The notes beneath the pieces were generated by a model. The model did no database searches, was not told the origin of the DNA, and was given only the letters and a program-made list of their open reading frames with translations. A stretch of DNA of 64,000 bases, taken from NCBI RefSeq assembly GCF_003112675.1, contig NZ_BFAY01000011.1, forward strand, positions 1,426,001 through 1,490,000, in the 5' to 3' direction. The position numbers were made by a program, and so were the translations under genes. Origin of the DNA: Leptospira johnsonii. Lineage in GTDB: Bacteria; Spirochaetota; Leptospiria; Leptospirales; Leptospiraceae. This document shows, piece after piece, positions 55,757 to 64,000 of this stretch (the stretch's first letter is position 1; each line of letters opens with the position of its first letter).

Positions 55757-56302
55757 ATGCTTACTATCATTTGGGCCGGGGGACAACCCGGAAAAATTTC
55801 GGAATTGAGAAGAATGACCCAGGAAGAATGGGAACGTATCCGCCATGATCTTCCGACTAACGTGAAAACTTATATAGACTGCGACGAAGATACTGTCCTA
55901 ATTTCTCATCCCGACTTTTCGGAAAAGGAATTGGTGGAAATCTCCGATTTCGATGGCCTTAAATTCTCAGACGGTCTAATCCCTGTAGTCACAAAGGATG
56001 AGAAGGGTCTGGTTTTGATGCAGGCATTCTCCAATTTAGAAAGTTTAGAACTGAGCAAAAACGAGTCCCTAGGAATTTATTTCAGCAGATCCAGAAATCA
56101 GCTTTGGAGAAAGGGAGATACCTCCGGACATATCCAAAAACTGAAAAGGATCTTAGCGCCCAAAGACGGAAGTTTTGTTGTGTACGAAGTGGCACAGGAA
56201 GGTGCAGCTTGTCACGAAGGGTACTACTCCTGTTTTTTCAGAGAGCAGGATAGAAGTGGGATTAAAAACTTAGTTCCAGAGATCCCTTTTTTGGGGAAGT
56301 AG
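55757..56302 (+). CDS. hisI: HisI-like phosphoribosyl-AMP cyclohydrolase with rearranged metal motif
   Basis: 181 residues. Residues about 72-163 follow HisI: DGLIPVVTKDEKGLVLMQAF, FSRSRNQLWRKGDTSGH, then GAACHEG (Cys152) and YSCFF (Cys159). HisI opens the purine-derived ring of PR-AMP in histidine synthesis. The usual DCDxD motif just before the last strand is replaced by PKDGS (residues 135-139), keeping only one Asp. Yet YIDCDEDTVLI, an excellent match to the missing motif and strand, lies in the N-terminal extension (residues 40-49, from base 55877). The protein thus looks rearranged. Activity is plausible but unproved. Ribosome site GTAGGAAAAG. Confidence 0.75.
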   Translation: MLTIIWAGGQPGKISELRRMTQEEWERIRHDLPTNVKTYIDCDEDTVLISHPDFSEKELVEISDFDGLKFSDGLIPVVTKDEKGLVLMQAFSNLESLELSKNESLGIYFSRSRNQLWRKGDTSGHIQKLKRILAPKDGSFVVYEVAQEGAACHEGYYSCFFREQDRSGIKNLVPEIPFLGK

Positions 56303-56354
56303 AGGTTCCGTAAAAAGGAGTTTTCGCCGATAGAAATATGAGGCAGATACGGTT

Positions 56355-57374
56355 ATGATTTTTAAGAATACATTCGTGAGAAGATCCGTTGTTTTATTAG
56401 GCATACTTGTTCTTTCGGGGGTTGTTGCCTTCTTCGTTGTGGATGAGATCAAAGGAGGAGCCGTAGGTGCGGGCCAGGTAAAGGTAGACATCATCGTAGA
56501 ACCGGGCGATTCTCCAGTTGAAGTCACGGAAAATCTTTCCAAGAACGGATTATTAAAGTCTTCCAAATATTTCCTTTTTCTAATTAAGGCGACCAGATCA
56601 GCAGGAAAGATCAAAGCTGGTCTGTATGAGATCAACGACGGGATGGACGCTCGTAAGATCTTGCAAGTGATCACGGAAGGAAAAGTAAAACTTGTCACAT
56701 TTACGGTCCCGGAAGGTTATAATAACCGTCAGATCGGAGACCTATTAGTTAAGAAAAACCTAATTAAGACTAGGGCTGATTTTTTAAACGCAGCTTCCAG
56801 AACGGAATTATTGAGAGAATTTAAAATTCCTGCAAATAATGCAGAAGGGTATCTCTTCCCTGAGACTTACAGCGTGCCTGTGAATTTTCCGGCGGATAAG
56901 ATTGCCAGAATGATGATCAAAAGATTTTATGTTCGCTTGGACAAGGTCCCGGGCGCTAAGGAATTAGATCCTAAAAAACTACATGAGATCGTGGTACTTG
57001 CTTCCGTGGTAGAAAGAGAAGCCAAGAAGAATGAGGAAAGACCTTTGATGGCGGGTGTTTTCTTAAATCGTCTCAAACAGGATATCCCTTTAGAGTCTTG
57101 TGCTACCATCCAGTATCTTTTTGATAAACCTCATCCTCGTATTTTCGAAAAGGATCTGAAGATAGTTTCTCCTTATAATACTTATATGAATAAAGGATAT
57201 CCGCCTGGTCCGATCTCTAATCCGGGACAACCTTCTTTGGAAGCGGCACTCATGCCTACTAAGACAGAGTATCTATTCTTCTTATTAAAACCGGATGGAT
57301 TTCATTACTTCTCTAAAAGTTTTAAAGAACATGCCGAAGCTAAGAAAAAGTACATCGATGTTCTTTACGAATAG
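56355..57374 (+). CDS. mltG: endolytic murein transglycosylase MltG
   Basis: 339 residues. One N-terminal membrane anchor (about 11-29), a LysM-like part (about 42-110), and a YceG catalytic domain with the catalytic Glu220 in SVVEREAKK, FLNRLKQDIPLESCATIQY and SPYNTY. It cuts nascent glycan strands and sets peptidoglycan chain length. Length is normal. It is followed 12 bases later by a small coiled-coil protein gene. Confidence 0.92.
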   Translation: MIFKNTFVRRSVVLLGILVLSGVVAFFVVDEIKGGAVGAGQVKVDIIVEPGDSPVEVTENLSKNGLLKSSKYFLFLIKATRSAGKIKAGLYEINDGMDARKILQVITEGKVKLVTFTVPEGYNNRQIGDLLVKKNLIKTRADFLNAASRTELLREFKIPANNAEGYLFPETYSVPVNFPADKIARMMIKRFYVRLDKVPGAKELDPKKLHEIVVLASVVEREAKKNEERPLMAGVFLNRLKQDIPLESCATIQYLFDKPHPRIFEKDLKIVSPYNTYMNKGYPPGPISNPGQPSLEAALMPTKTEYLFFLLKPDGFHYFSKSFKEHAEAKKKYIDVLYE

Positions 57375-57386
57375 AGGAGTGCAGGA

Positions 57387-57644
57387 ATGAATTCCCCTGT
57401 AGAAGAAATCGTTTCCGTTTCAGAACAACTAAAAGAGGTCCAAAGGGCTTTGGATCTTTTTAAGGAAAAACAGCAAAAGAGGGAATCTGCAAGCGACGCA
57501 GCTATCGAGTTCGTGGAAAAGGCGAGTTTGGTTTTAGACAGGGCAGAAAAAAAAGAGATCCTTCTGACTGAGGACCAAAAGAGAAGGATCCGGAACAATT
57601 TAGTAAAGATCAGATCTTCTCTGGTTCGTAATATGGAAGGCTGA
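57387..57644 (+). CDS. small coiled-coil hypothetical protein
   Basis: 85 residues, almost entirely helical and highly charged (VEEIVSVSEQLKEVQRALDLFKEKQQ and later RAEKKEILLTEDQKRRIRNNL). No family recognised. The ATG has AGGAGTGCAGGA upstream, and the gap to mltG is 12 bases, so it is probably co-expressed with mltG. Confidence 0.68.
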   Translation: MNSPVEEIVSVSEQLKEVQRALDLFKEKQQKRESASDAAIEFVEKASLVLDRAEKKEILLTEDQKRRIRNNLVKIRSSLVRNMEG

Positions 57645-57808
57645 TGTAGGACCTCCTACAAGCTTCCATTGGATGGAAGAAGGACCTTCTTTCGGACATT
57701 CTGTCTCATTTCTTCCAGAGACTTGGGTTCAAAAACTTAAATGACAGGCCGAAACGGCCCCAGGTTATAGTATTTTGAGTAATATTCCCAAATAATCGGT
57801 AGGAAAAA

Positions 57809-59482
57809 ATGATGGCAACGAAAGCTCCGACGGACTCTTCGGCGGCAAAACAGGCTTTAAGCAAGTCTTCAGCAATAATCGAACAAGTAACCAAGGCCTT
57901 AGCGGCTAAATGTAGCTCCAATGGAAAAGTTTCCGTTTCCAAAATGGACCAAAACCAGTTCGTACAATACCAGATCGCTTGGTTGACCTCCGAACAAAAG
58001 ATTGCGGAAAACTTCATAGAATACGCTTGGAACGACTCTCTCGGAACCGGTGAGCTTGAAAAATTGATGGCTCAAGTTTTTGCTGCGGAAGTTGTTTCTC
58101 ATATTCGCACCGAGTTCAGTTCCAGAGCTTCCGAATACGGAATCTCCACCCAAGAATTGGTTTCCAAATTATTCGATGAGGCTACTAACAAGTTCTTAGA
58201 AGAGTCCAGCGCGATCGAAAACTACAATCATATTGCCGACCTGATCGCTTCTTCCGGAAGTTTCGGAGCTTATGGTCTGAGTGAAGATCATGAAATGTTC
58301 CGCCAGACTTTCAAACAGTTCGCGGAAGAAGTGGTGGCTCCTAAAGCGGAGCATGTTCATCGTCACGACGATATCGTTCCAGAAGAGATCATCCAAGGCT
58401 TAAGAGACATGGGATGTTTCGGTCTTTGTATCCCTGAAACTTACGGTGGATTACAACCGAACGATAAAGCGGATAATATTTCTATGCTAGTCGTAACCGA
58501 AGAACTTTCCAGAGGATCTTTGGGTATCGCAGGATCTTTGATCACTCGTCCTGAAATTCTTTCTAAAGCATTATTAAAAGGTGGAACCGACGCTCAAAAA
58601 GAGAAGTGGCTCCCTCTTATCGCTTCCGGAGAGAAGATGGGCGGTATCATGGTAACAGAACCTAACTACGGTTCAGACGTTGCCGGAGTTTCCGTAACCG
58701 CTAAAAAAGTGGACGGAGGCTGGTCTATCAACGGTGTAAAAACCTGGTGTACTTTTGCAGGATATGCAAACCTTCTTCTTATCCTTGTAAGAACCGAAAG
58801 TGATCCTGAGTTAAAACACAAAGGTCTTTCTATCGTTCTTGCGGAGAAGCCAAGCTTCACTGGTCATGAATTCGATTATAAACAAGACGGCGGCGGAAGA
58901 ATTTCCGGAAAAGCGATCGGAACTATCGGTTACCGCGGTATGCACTCTTTCGAAGTTTCTTTCGAGGATTATTTTGTTCCGGAAGAGAACTTGATCGGTG
59001 GAGAAGCGGGGAGAGGAAAAGGATTCTATTTCCAAATGGAAGGTTTCGCAGGCGGAAGGATCCAAACGGCAGCCCGTGCAAACGGTGTGATGCAAGCGGC
59101 TTTAGAAGCAGGTCTTCGTTACGCTCAAGAAAGACAAGTTTTCCAAAAACCTATCTTCGATTATAACCTGACTAAATATAAGATCGCTCGTATGGCTATG
59201 ATCGTTCAGGCTTCTCGCCAGTTCACTAATACAGTAGCAAAACTTTTAGACGATCACAAAGGACAGATGGAAGCGACTTTGATCAAGTTCTACGCTTCTA
59301 AAGTTGCTGAATGGGTGACAAGAGAAGCTATGCAGATCCACGGAGGAATGGGATACGCTGAAGAATACGCAGTTTCTCGTTATTTCGTAGATGCTAGGGT
59401 ATTCTCCATCTTTGAAGGTGCAGAAGAAGTAATGGCTCTTAGGGTAATTGCAAAATCTCTAATGGACCAATACTCGGCCTAA
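57809..59482 (+). CDS. mcd: methylsuccinyl-CoA dehydrogenase-like acyl-CoA dehydrogenase
   Basis: 557 residues. An N-terminal helical extension of about 150 residues precedes a full acyl-CoA dehydrogenase (AVTEP-type MVTEPNYGSD, WCTFAG, GTIGYRGMHSFEVSFEDYFVPEENLIGGE, GGRIQTAARANGVMQAA, IHGGMGYAEEYAVSRYFVDARV, IFEGAEEVMALR with base Glu536). Both the extension and these motifs match alphaproteobacterial (2S)-methylsuccinyl-CoA dehydrogenase as I remember it. Together with ccr at 32721 this points to the ethylmalonyl-CoA pathway. A different branched or dicarboxylic acyl-CoA substrate cannot be excluded. Confidence 0.8.
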   Translation: MMATKAPTDSSAAKQALSKSSAIIEQVTKALAAKCSSNGKVSVSKMDQNQFVQYQIAWLTSEQKIAENFIEYAWNDSLGTGELEKLMAQVFAAEVVSHIRTEFSSRASEYGISTQELVSKLFDEATNKFLEESSAIENYNHIADLIASSGSFGAYGLSEDHEMFRQTFKQFAEEVVAPKAEHVHRHDDIVPEEIIQGLRDMGCFGLCIPETYGGLQPNDKADNISMLVVTEELSRGSLGIAGSLITRPEILSKALLKGGTDAQKEKWLPLIASGEKMGGIMVTEPNYGSDVAGVSVTAKKVDGGWSINGVKTWCTFAGYANLLLILVRTESDPELKHKGLSIVLAEKPSFTGHEFDYKQDGGGRISGKAIGTIGYRGMHSFEVSFEDYFVPEENLIGGEAGRGKGFYFQMEGFAGGRIQTAARANGVMQAALEAGLRYAQERQVFQKPIFDYNLTKYKIARMAMIVQASRQFTNTVAKLLDDHKGQMEATLIKFYASKVAEWVTREAMQIHGGMGYAEEYAVSRYFVDARVFSIFEGAEEVMALRVIAKSLMDQYSA

Positions 59483-59504
59483 GTTCCTTCTTAAACTCTG
59501 AAGA

Positions 59505-59539
59505 ATAAAAAAAGGAAGTCGAAAGACTTCCTTTTTTTT
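59505..59539. terminator. bidirectional terminator
   Basis: Perfect 10-bp stem AAAGGAAGTC (59511-59520) / GACTTCCTTT (59525-59534), loop GAAA, T8 to the right and an A-rich run to the left. It ends the mcd transcript and possibly the convergent gene. Confidence 0.9.
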
Positions 59540-59601
59540 CGAGCAGGTCTTCTGAGCGACCCATATGGAGCAAAGTCAAATTCGTAATCAAACAAACTGC
59601 A

Positions 59602-60213
59602 TTAGCTCGCGAGTTGTTCTACGAAGGCCAGAATGTCCGAATTGTCCCTTTCCAAAAACTCAAGAGTTCTTTCTACTAGATGATCCAAGTAATAACTTGG
59701 GTTGTGATAATCTCTTAAGAACGATTTTACTTGTTCTATCTTTTCTTCGGGGATCCTATCTTCCAGAACGATCTGCGCCAATGCGTAGATCCCGAATGCG
59801 GATTTGAACGGGTCGTTTAGAGAAGAGATGGAAATGATCTCGTCTATATCAATTTCTTTGAATGTTGGGATTAGATCTCCGATAAGTTCCAGGGCTCCTA
59901 TCGGAATGGTCCTGTCTAACGACTTTACATAATTGATGAACAATCTATAGGACTGAGAATCTCCGATCCGAGAAAGCATATGAAAGATGCCGGAAAGAAG
60001 TCTTTTATGAAATCCCCAGGACAATCTACCTGAATCCGCCTCTCTGATTGCCTGGTATAAAAAACTCCAAACCAGTTTGTCTCCGGATCTTGCTCTTTCA
60101 CATAATTGGTCCAACCAAAGATCGAAACTCGGATTATCTGATTCCTTTTTAAGGAAATCCATCAGTTCAGAGGGAGTTTGTACAGAAGGGAGAGTAAGGG
60201 CAATTTTCGACAT
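59602..60213 (-). CDS. helical repeat hypothetical protein
   Basis: 203 residues, all-helical, resembling HEAT/ARM-type repeats (SGIFHMLSRIGDSQSYRLFINYV, LIGDLIPTFKEIDIDEII, IYALAQIVLEDRIPEEKI). No signal peptide and no catalytic motif. It lies 99 bases after ilvD on the same strand. Function unknown; a binding scaffold is possible. Confidence 0.7.
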   Translation of the reverse strand: MSKIALTLPSVQTPSELMDFLKKESDNPSFDLWLDQLCERARSGDKLVWSFLYQAIREADSGRLSWGFHKRLLSGIFHMLSRIGDSQSYRLFINYVKSLDRTIPIGALELIGDLIPTFKEIDIDEIISISSLNDPFKSAFGIYALAQIVLEDRIPEEKIEQVKSFLRDYHNPSYYLDHLVERTLEFLERDNSDILAFVEQLAS

Positions 60214-60312
60214 AAGTGGAAGATACTCCTTTTTAGGATCGGTTTCCAGTCTTTTTATGTGGCATCGATTTTTTAATTCCCTTACTCTAGGAATAGTTTC
60301 TGTCGCATTAAA

Positions 60313-62169
60313 TTATTGATGTTCTACCTGGCTAACATCTCTAACTGCCCCTGTATGTGCGGAAGTTGTCAGCGCTGCATAGGCTCTAAGCGCTGCGGAA
60401 ACAGTTCTTTTTCTGGATTTAGGTTTCCAGGCATCCTTTCCCTTATCATTCATTCTATCTCTGCGGTCCGAAAGTTCTGCGTCACTCACTCTTAAGTGGA
60501 TGGATCTGTCAGGGATATCTATCTCTATGATATCACCTTCTTCTACTAAACCGATGATTCCGCCTGCGGCCGCTTCCGGAGAAACATGCCCAATAGAAAG
60601 TCCGGAAGTTCCTCCGGAAAATCTTCCATCAGTCAGAAGTGCACATGCTTTTCCTAAACCTTTGGATTTCAGATAGGAAGTAGGATATAACATTTCCTGC
60701 ATACCAGGTCCGCCTTTTGGACCTTCGTAGCGGATCACAACGACGTCACCTTCTACCACTTCGTTGCCTAGGATTTTGGCCACAGCTTCTTCTTGGCTTT
60801 CCATTACTCTGGCTCTTCCTTTGAATTTCCAGATGGACTCGTCTACTCCCGCGGTTTTAACGATACAACCTTCAGGAGCGATATTTCCATAAAGAACCGC
60901 AAGTCCTCCGTCTTGGGAGTATGCATGTTCTACATCTCGGATACATCCGTTTGCTCTATCCAAGTCCAGGTCAGGCCAACGTTTGTCTTGGGAGAATGCT
61001 TCAGTTGTAGGAACTCCTCCAGGTGCTGCGGAGAATAATGCATATGCCTTGGAATCTGCTTTTTGACGGACGATGTCCCATTCTTCTAAAGCTTTTCCTA
61101 ATGTAGGAGAATGAACAGTCGGAACATCTCTGTGAATGAGTCCTGCTCTGTCCAATTCTGAAAGTATACCTACGACTCCACCCGCTCTATGAACATCTTC
61201 CATATGATACTTTTGGGTGGCGGGCGCTACTTTACAAACGCAAGGAACTTTTCTGGAGATCAGATCTATATCATGCATTTTGAAATTGATCCCAGCTTCG
61301 TTTGCGGCCGCGAGAATATGGAGCACAGTGTTTGTGGATCCTCCCATGGCTACATCCAAACTCATAGCGTTTTGGAATGCTTCGTAAGTAGCAATGTTTC
61401 TAGGAAGAACGGATTCGTCTTCTTGTTCATAATATCTTTTTGCAAGTTCTACGATCAGTCTTCCCGCAGTTAAGAAGAGTTGTTTTCTGTCCGCATGAGT
61501 GGCTAATGTGGAACCGTTGCCAGGAAGAGAAAGTCCTAATGCTTCTGTAAGACAGTTCATCGAGTTTGCAGTGAACATTCCTGAACAAGATCCGCAGGTA
61601 GGACAAGCGGAACGTTCTATTTGCTCTACAAGTTCGTCGGAGACATTTTGGTTGGCGGCTTCTACCATTGCGTCCACCAAATCCAATTTTCTGATGTCTC
61701 CATTCCAATTTACTTTTCCAGCTTCCATTGGTCCGCCGGAAACAAAAATGGTCGGTATATTCAATCGTAGGGCTGCCATGAGCATTCCGGGTGTGATCTT
61801 ATCACAATTGGAAATACAAATAAGTGCGTCCGCAGTATGTGCGTTGACCATGTATTCTACCGAGTCGGCGATTAGGTCACGGCTTGGTAAAGAGTATAAC
61901 ATTCCGCCATGCCCCATGGCGATACCGTCATCCACTGCGATAGTATTGAATTCTTTTGCTACGGCTCCCGCCTTCTCCACTTCTCTTGCGACCATTTGTC
62001 CTAGGTCTTTTAAATGAACATGTCCTGGAACGAATTGAGTGAACGAGTTTGCGATGGCGACGATCGGTTTTCCGAAATCACCTTCTTTCATGCCGGTGGC
62101 TCTCCAGAGTGCTCTGGCTCCGGCCATATTGCGTCCGTGGGTAGAAGTACGAGATCTTAAGTGAGGCAT
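60313..62169 (-). CDS. ilvD: dihydroxy-acid dehydratase
   Basis: 618 residues. It converts dihydroxy-isovalerate and dihydroxy-methylvalerate to the keto acids of valine and isoleucine, using an Fe-S cluster. Cluster ligands and signatures: [39 protein letters not shown], and C-terminal [20 protein letters not shown]. Length matches the E. coli-type [4Fe-4S] enzyme. Single copy in view; no other ilv gene is adjacent. Confidence 0.95.
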   Translation of the reverse strand: MPHLRSRTSTHGRNMAGARALWRATGMKEGDFGKPIVAIANSFTQFVPGHVHLKDLGQMVAREVEKAGAVAKEFNTIAVDDGIAMGHGGMLYSLPSRDLIADSVEYMVNAHTADALICISNCDKITPGMLMAALRLNIPTIFVSGGPMEAGKVNWNGDIRKLDLVDAMVEAANQNVSDELVEQIERSACPTCGSCSGMFTANSMNCLTEALGLSLPGNGSTLATHADRKQLFLTAGRLIVELAKRYYEQEDESVLPRNIATYEAFQNAMSLDVAMGGSTNTVLHILAAANEAGINFKMHDIDLISRKVPCVCKVAPATQKYHMEDVHRAGGVVGILSELDRAGLIHRDVPTVHSPTLGKALEEWDIVRQKADSKAYALFSAAPGGVPTTEAFSQDKRWPDLDLDRANGCIRDVEHAYSQDGGLAVLYGNIAPEGCIVKTAGVDESIWKFKGRARVMESQEEAVAKILGNEVVEGDVVVIRYEGPKGGPGMQEMLYPTSYLKSKGLGKACALLTDGRFSGGTSGLSIGHVSPEAAAGGIIGLVEEGDIIEIDIPDRSIHLRVSDAELSDRRDRMNDKGKDAWKPKSRKRTVSAALRAYAALTTSAHTGAVRDVSQVEHQ

Positions 62170-62264
62170 ATTGAATGCTCCCTGGTATAAGGTTAGACGT
62201 CGAGTTTTTTACTAAGGAAGAAAACGAAGTTACACAGGCACGTTTCTTGCTATTTATATCGCAG

Positions 62265-63575
62265 ATGGAATCAAAAGAAGAATTCAGTCGAACTTTGGGG
62301 CCTTGGCTCCTCTGGGGTTTGGGAGTCGGATACGTAATTTCAGGCATGTATTTTGGCTGGAACCTAGGTCTACCGGTGGGTGGAACCTTGGGGTTGGGAA
62401 TTGCCACCTTACTGATCATTCTGCTGTATGTTTGTTTTTCTTTCAGTTACACTGAACTCGCATGTATGATCCCGAAAGCGGGAGGAGCATTCGATTACGG
62501 CAGAGAAGCTCTCGGAAATGCTTGGGCCTATTTAGTAGGCACAGCTCAGTTGATAGAATTTCTATTTGCACCTCCTGCAATTGCCGCAGCAATCGGCGCC
62601 TATTTCTCTTTGTTTTTACCTGGAATCGATCCGATCTGGATCGCGATATTCGCTTATTTGCTCTTTACGATCTTGAACATACTTGGAGTGAAATTTGCCG
62701 CCACATTCGAGTTTGGAATTACTATATTAGCAGTTTTTGAATTACTTTTATTTTCAGGACTTACACTTCCCAGTTTTTCTTGGGAGAAGTTTTCCTCTAA
62801 TCCATTGCCTAACGGTTGGACTGGGGCATTGTCTTCTTTACCATTTGCGGTTTGGTTTTTTTTAGCGATAGAAGGAGTAGCAAATGTTGCAGAAGAAACT
62901 AAAGATCCACAAAAGAATATACTGATCGGATTCGGATCTGCGTTAGCTACCTTAGTAGTACTTTGTGGTTTGGTATTTTTTTCTTCCATCGGAGTAGGGG
63001 GATGGGAGATGATTGTTTATCCAGAATCGGGCGCCTCAGCTTCCGATTATCCTTTACCTCTCGCATTACGTAAATTATACGGAGAGTCCGGTTGGGCATT
63101 CCATCTTTTGATCACAATCGGTTTATTCGGGCTCATCGCTTCCTTTCATGGGATTATTTTAGCTGGGGGAAGAGCCAGTTTCGAATTCGGAAGAGCGGAA
63201 TTTCTTCCTAAAGTTTTTGGAAAGATCCATCCTAAGTTCAAAACACCTGCCAATGCATTGATAGCAAATACGATCTTTGGGATTGCTGCATTATGTACCG
63301 GAAAAACATCAGAGCTGATCACATTGTCCGCTTTTGGAGCTTTACTCTTATACTTCTGTTCCATGATCAGTTTCTTCGTGCTTCGGAAAAAACAACCCGA
63401 AAGAGAAAGACCGTTTACGGTTCCAGGAGGTCGAATTCTACCTTCTATCGCACTTGTTCTGTCTGCGATCGTATTGACTGTGTCCGCCTGGCAACATCCG
63501 ATCTTGTTCGGGATCTTCGTTCTGATCTTAGGAAGCGGTTTGATATGGGCCAGGACTGCTATTTTTGGAAAATGA
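62265..63575 (+). CDS. ethanolamine permease (APC family)
   Basis: 436 residues, about twelve membrane segments of the amino acid/polyamine/organocation family. The ATG at 62265 starts a protein that begins SRTLGPWLLWGLGVGYVISGMYFGWNLGLP, the signature start of ethanolamine permeases; the frame is also open from 62175. IPKAGGAFDYGREALG and AEETKDPQKN are further landmarks. The adjacent eutB supports ethanolamine as substrate. It is divergent from ilvD. Confidence 0.87.
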   Translation: MESKEEFSRTLGPWLLWGLGVGYVISGMYFGWNLGLPVGGTLGLGIATLLIILLYVCFSFSYTELACMIPKAGGAFDYGREALGNAWAYLVGTAQLIEFLFAPPAIAAAIGAYFSLFLPGIDPIWIAIFAYLLFTILNILGVKFAATFEFGITILAVFELLLFSGLTLPSFSWEKFSSNPLPNGWTGALSSLPFAVWFFLAIEGVANVAEETKDPQKNILIGFGSALATLVVLCGLVFFSSIGVGGWEMIVYPESGASASDYPLPLALRKLYGESGWAFHLLITIGLFGLIASFHGIILAGGRASFEFGRAEFLPKVFGKIHPKFKTPANALIANTIFGIAALCTGKTSELITLSAFGALLLYFCSMISFFVLRKKQPERERPFTVPGGRILPSIALVLSAIVLTVSAWQHPILFGIFVLILGSGLIWARTAIFGK

Positions 63576-63678
63576 AAAGCAATTTTCTTGATTTGGGATT
63601 TTTCGGAATTAGAGTAAGTCGGATCTAAAGAAGAAGGAATTTTGCTCAAAGATCTGTATAAGACGATAGGGAATGAAT

Positions 63679-64000
63679 ATGGGTTATAAGACCGTTCTTG
63701 GTAGGAAATCCTATGTATTTCCTGATTTAAAAACACTATTGGCGAAGGCGAGTCCGCTTCGTTCCGGAGACCAATTGGCTGGGATCGCTGCTTCTACTCA
63801 AGAAGAAAGAGTGGCTGCCCAAATGGCATTGGCAGATCTTCATCTATCAGAATTTTTGAATATAGAATTGATCCCTGGAGAAAAGGACGAGGTCACTCGA
63901 CTGATTTTCGATTCTCATGACAAATCTGCTTTTTCTAAAATTTCTTCCTTCACTGTGGGCGAATTCCGCGACTTTCTTTTAAAGGAAAATACCGATTCGG
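63679..64000 (+). CDS. eutB: ethanolamine ammonia-lyase large subunit (partial, cut by right edge)
   Basis: The 107 visible codons read MGYKTVLGRKSYVF, LKTLLAKASPLRSGDQLAGIAA, EERVAAQMALADL and LIPGEKDEVTRLIFDSHD, an unmistakable EutB N-terminus. It forms, with EutC, the adenosylcobalamin-dependent lyase that turns ethanolamine into acetaldehyde and ammonia. The ATG at 63679 (or 63673) follows TAGGGA. It lies 103 bases after the permease, so permease and lyase form a use pathway. Confidence 0.92.
   Translation, partial: MGYKTVLGRKSYVFPDLKTLLAKASPLRSGDQLAGIAASTQEERVAAQMALADLHLSEFLNIELIPGEKDEVTRLIFDSHDKSAFSKISSFTVGEFRDFLLKENTDS

Overview
The window reads as a chromosomal stretch of a spirochaete, most likely Leptospira. 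The basis is the gene mix: many lipoproteins with relaxed spirochaetal lipoboxes, OmpA-type envelope proteins, SpoIIE-type phosphatases on 7-TM sensors, two-component proteins, acyl-CoA enzymes and short intergenic gaps at moderate GC. This is an inference from protein families; no rRNA or tRNA gene is present to anchor it. I saw no phage, transposase, CRISPR array or other sign of a recent island.

Left part (1-13.8 kb): the 5' part of a giant type I (fungal/mycobacterial-like) fatty acid synthase runs off the left edge on the minus strand, behind an AT-rich regulatory region with several TGAACAnnnGTT-like inverted repeats. Next is a tightly coupled minus-strand run: acyl-CoA dehydrogenase, trpE, trpG, an MsbA-like ABC exporter and a lone receiver-domain protein. 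Two tandem 48-residue secreted Lys/Glu/Ala peptides follow, then a patatin phospholipase, cutA and an acidic hypothetical protein.

Middle part (13.8-42 kb): envelope and lipid functions. These include a CocE-like lipoprotein hydrolase, an AraC regulator with a membrane sensor, OmpA proteins, a lipoprotein-like sulfatase-fold enzyme, a HadA/HadB-like pair of MaoC dehydratases, a PP2C phosphatase with 7TMR-DISM sensor, a TPR lipoprotein, DUF2062 and DUF2167 proteins, a PanE-like reductase, a secreted lipase, a D-aminoacylase-family amidohydrolase, a TetR / crotonyl-CoA carboxylase-reductase / quinone-reductase-like operon, an ABC-F protein, rdgB with a STAS protein, and an acyltransferase / GT-C membrane pair. 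Several promoter regions carry AACG-NN-CGTT-type inverted repeats that look like TetR-class operators.

Right part (42-64 kb): signalling and stress. There is a 1045-residue PP2C phosphatase with HAMP and TPR parts, a histidine kinase / response regulator / hybrid kinase cluster, a CsaA-like tRNA-binding protein, a secreted PI-PLC-like protein with a lectin-like tail whose halves are in reversed order, and a Spy-like sensor / ECF sigma / small anti-sigma cassette with its own ECF-type promoter. An SSB-like protein and a HisI homologue with an apparently relocated metal-binding motif follow, then mltG, a probable methylsuccinyl-CoA dehydrogenase, ilvD, and the start of an ethanolamine-use locus (permease and eutB, cut by the right edge).

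Taken together, Ccr and the Mcd-like dehydrogenase point to an ethylmalonyl-CoA route for assimilating acetyl-CoA, which could be fed by fatty acids (lipases, acyl-CoA dehydrogenases) and by ethanolamine. The strongest items for a second look are the rearranged HisI, the ECF cassette with its promoter, the lectin-tailed PLC and the probable CTG start of trpE.
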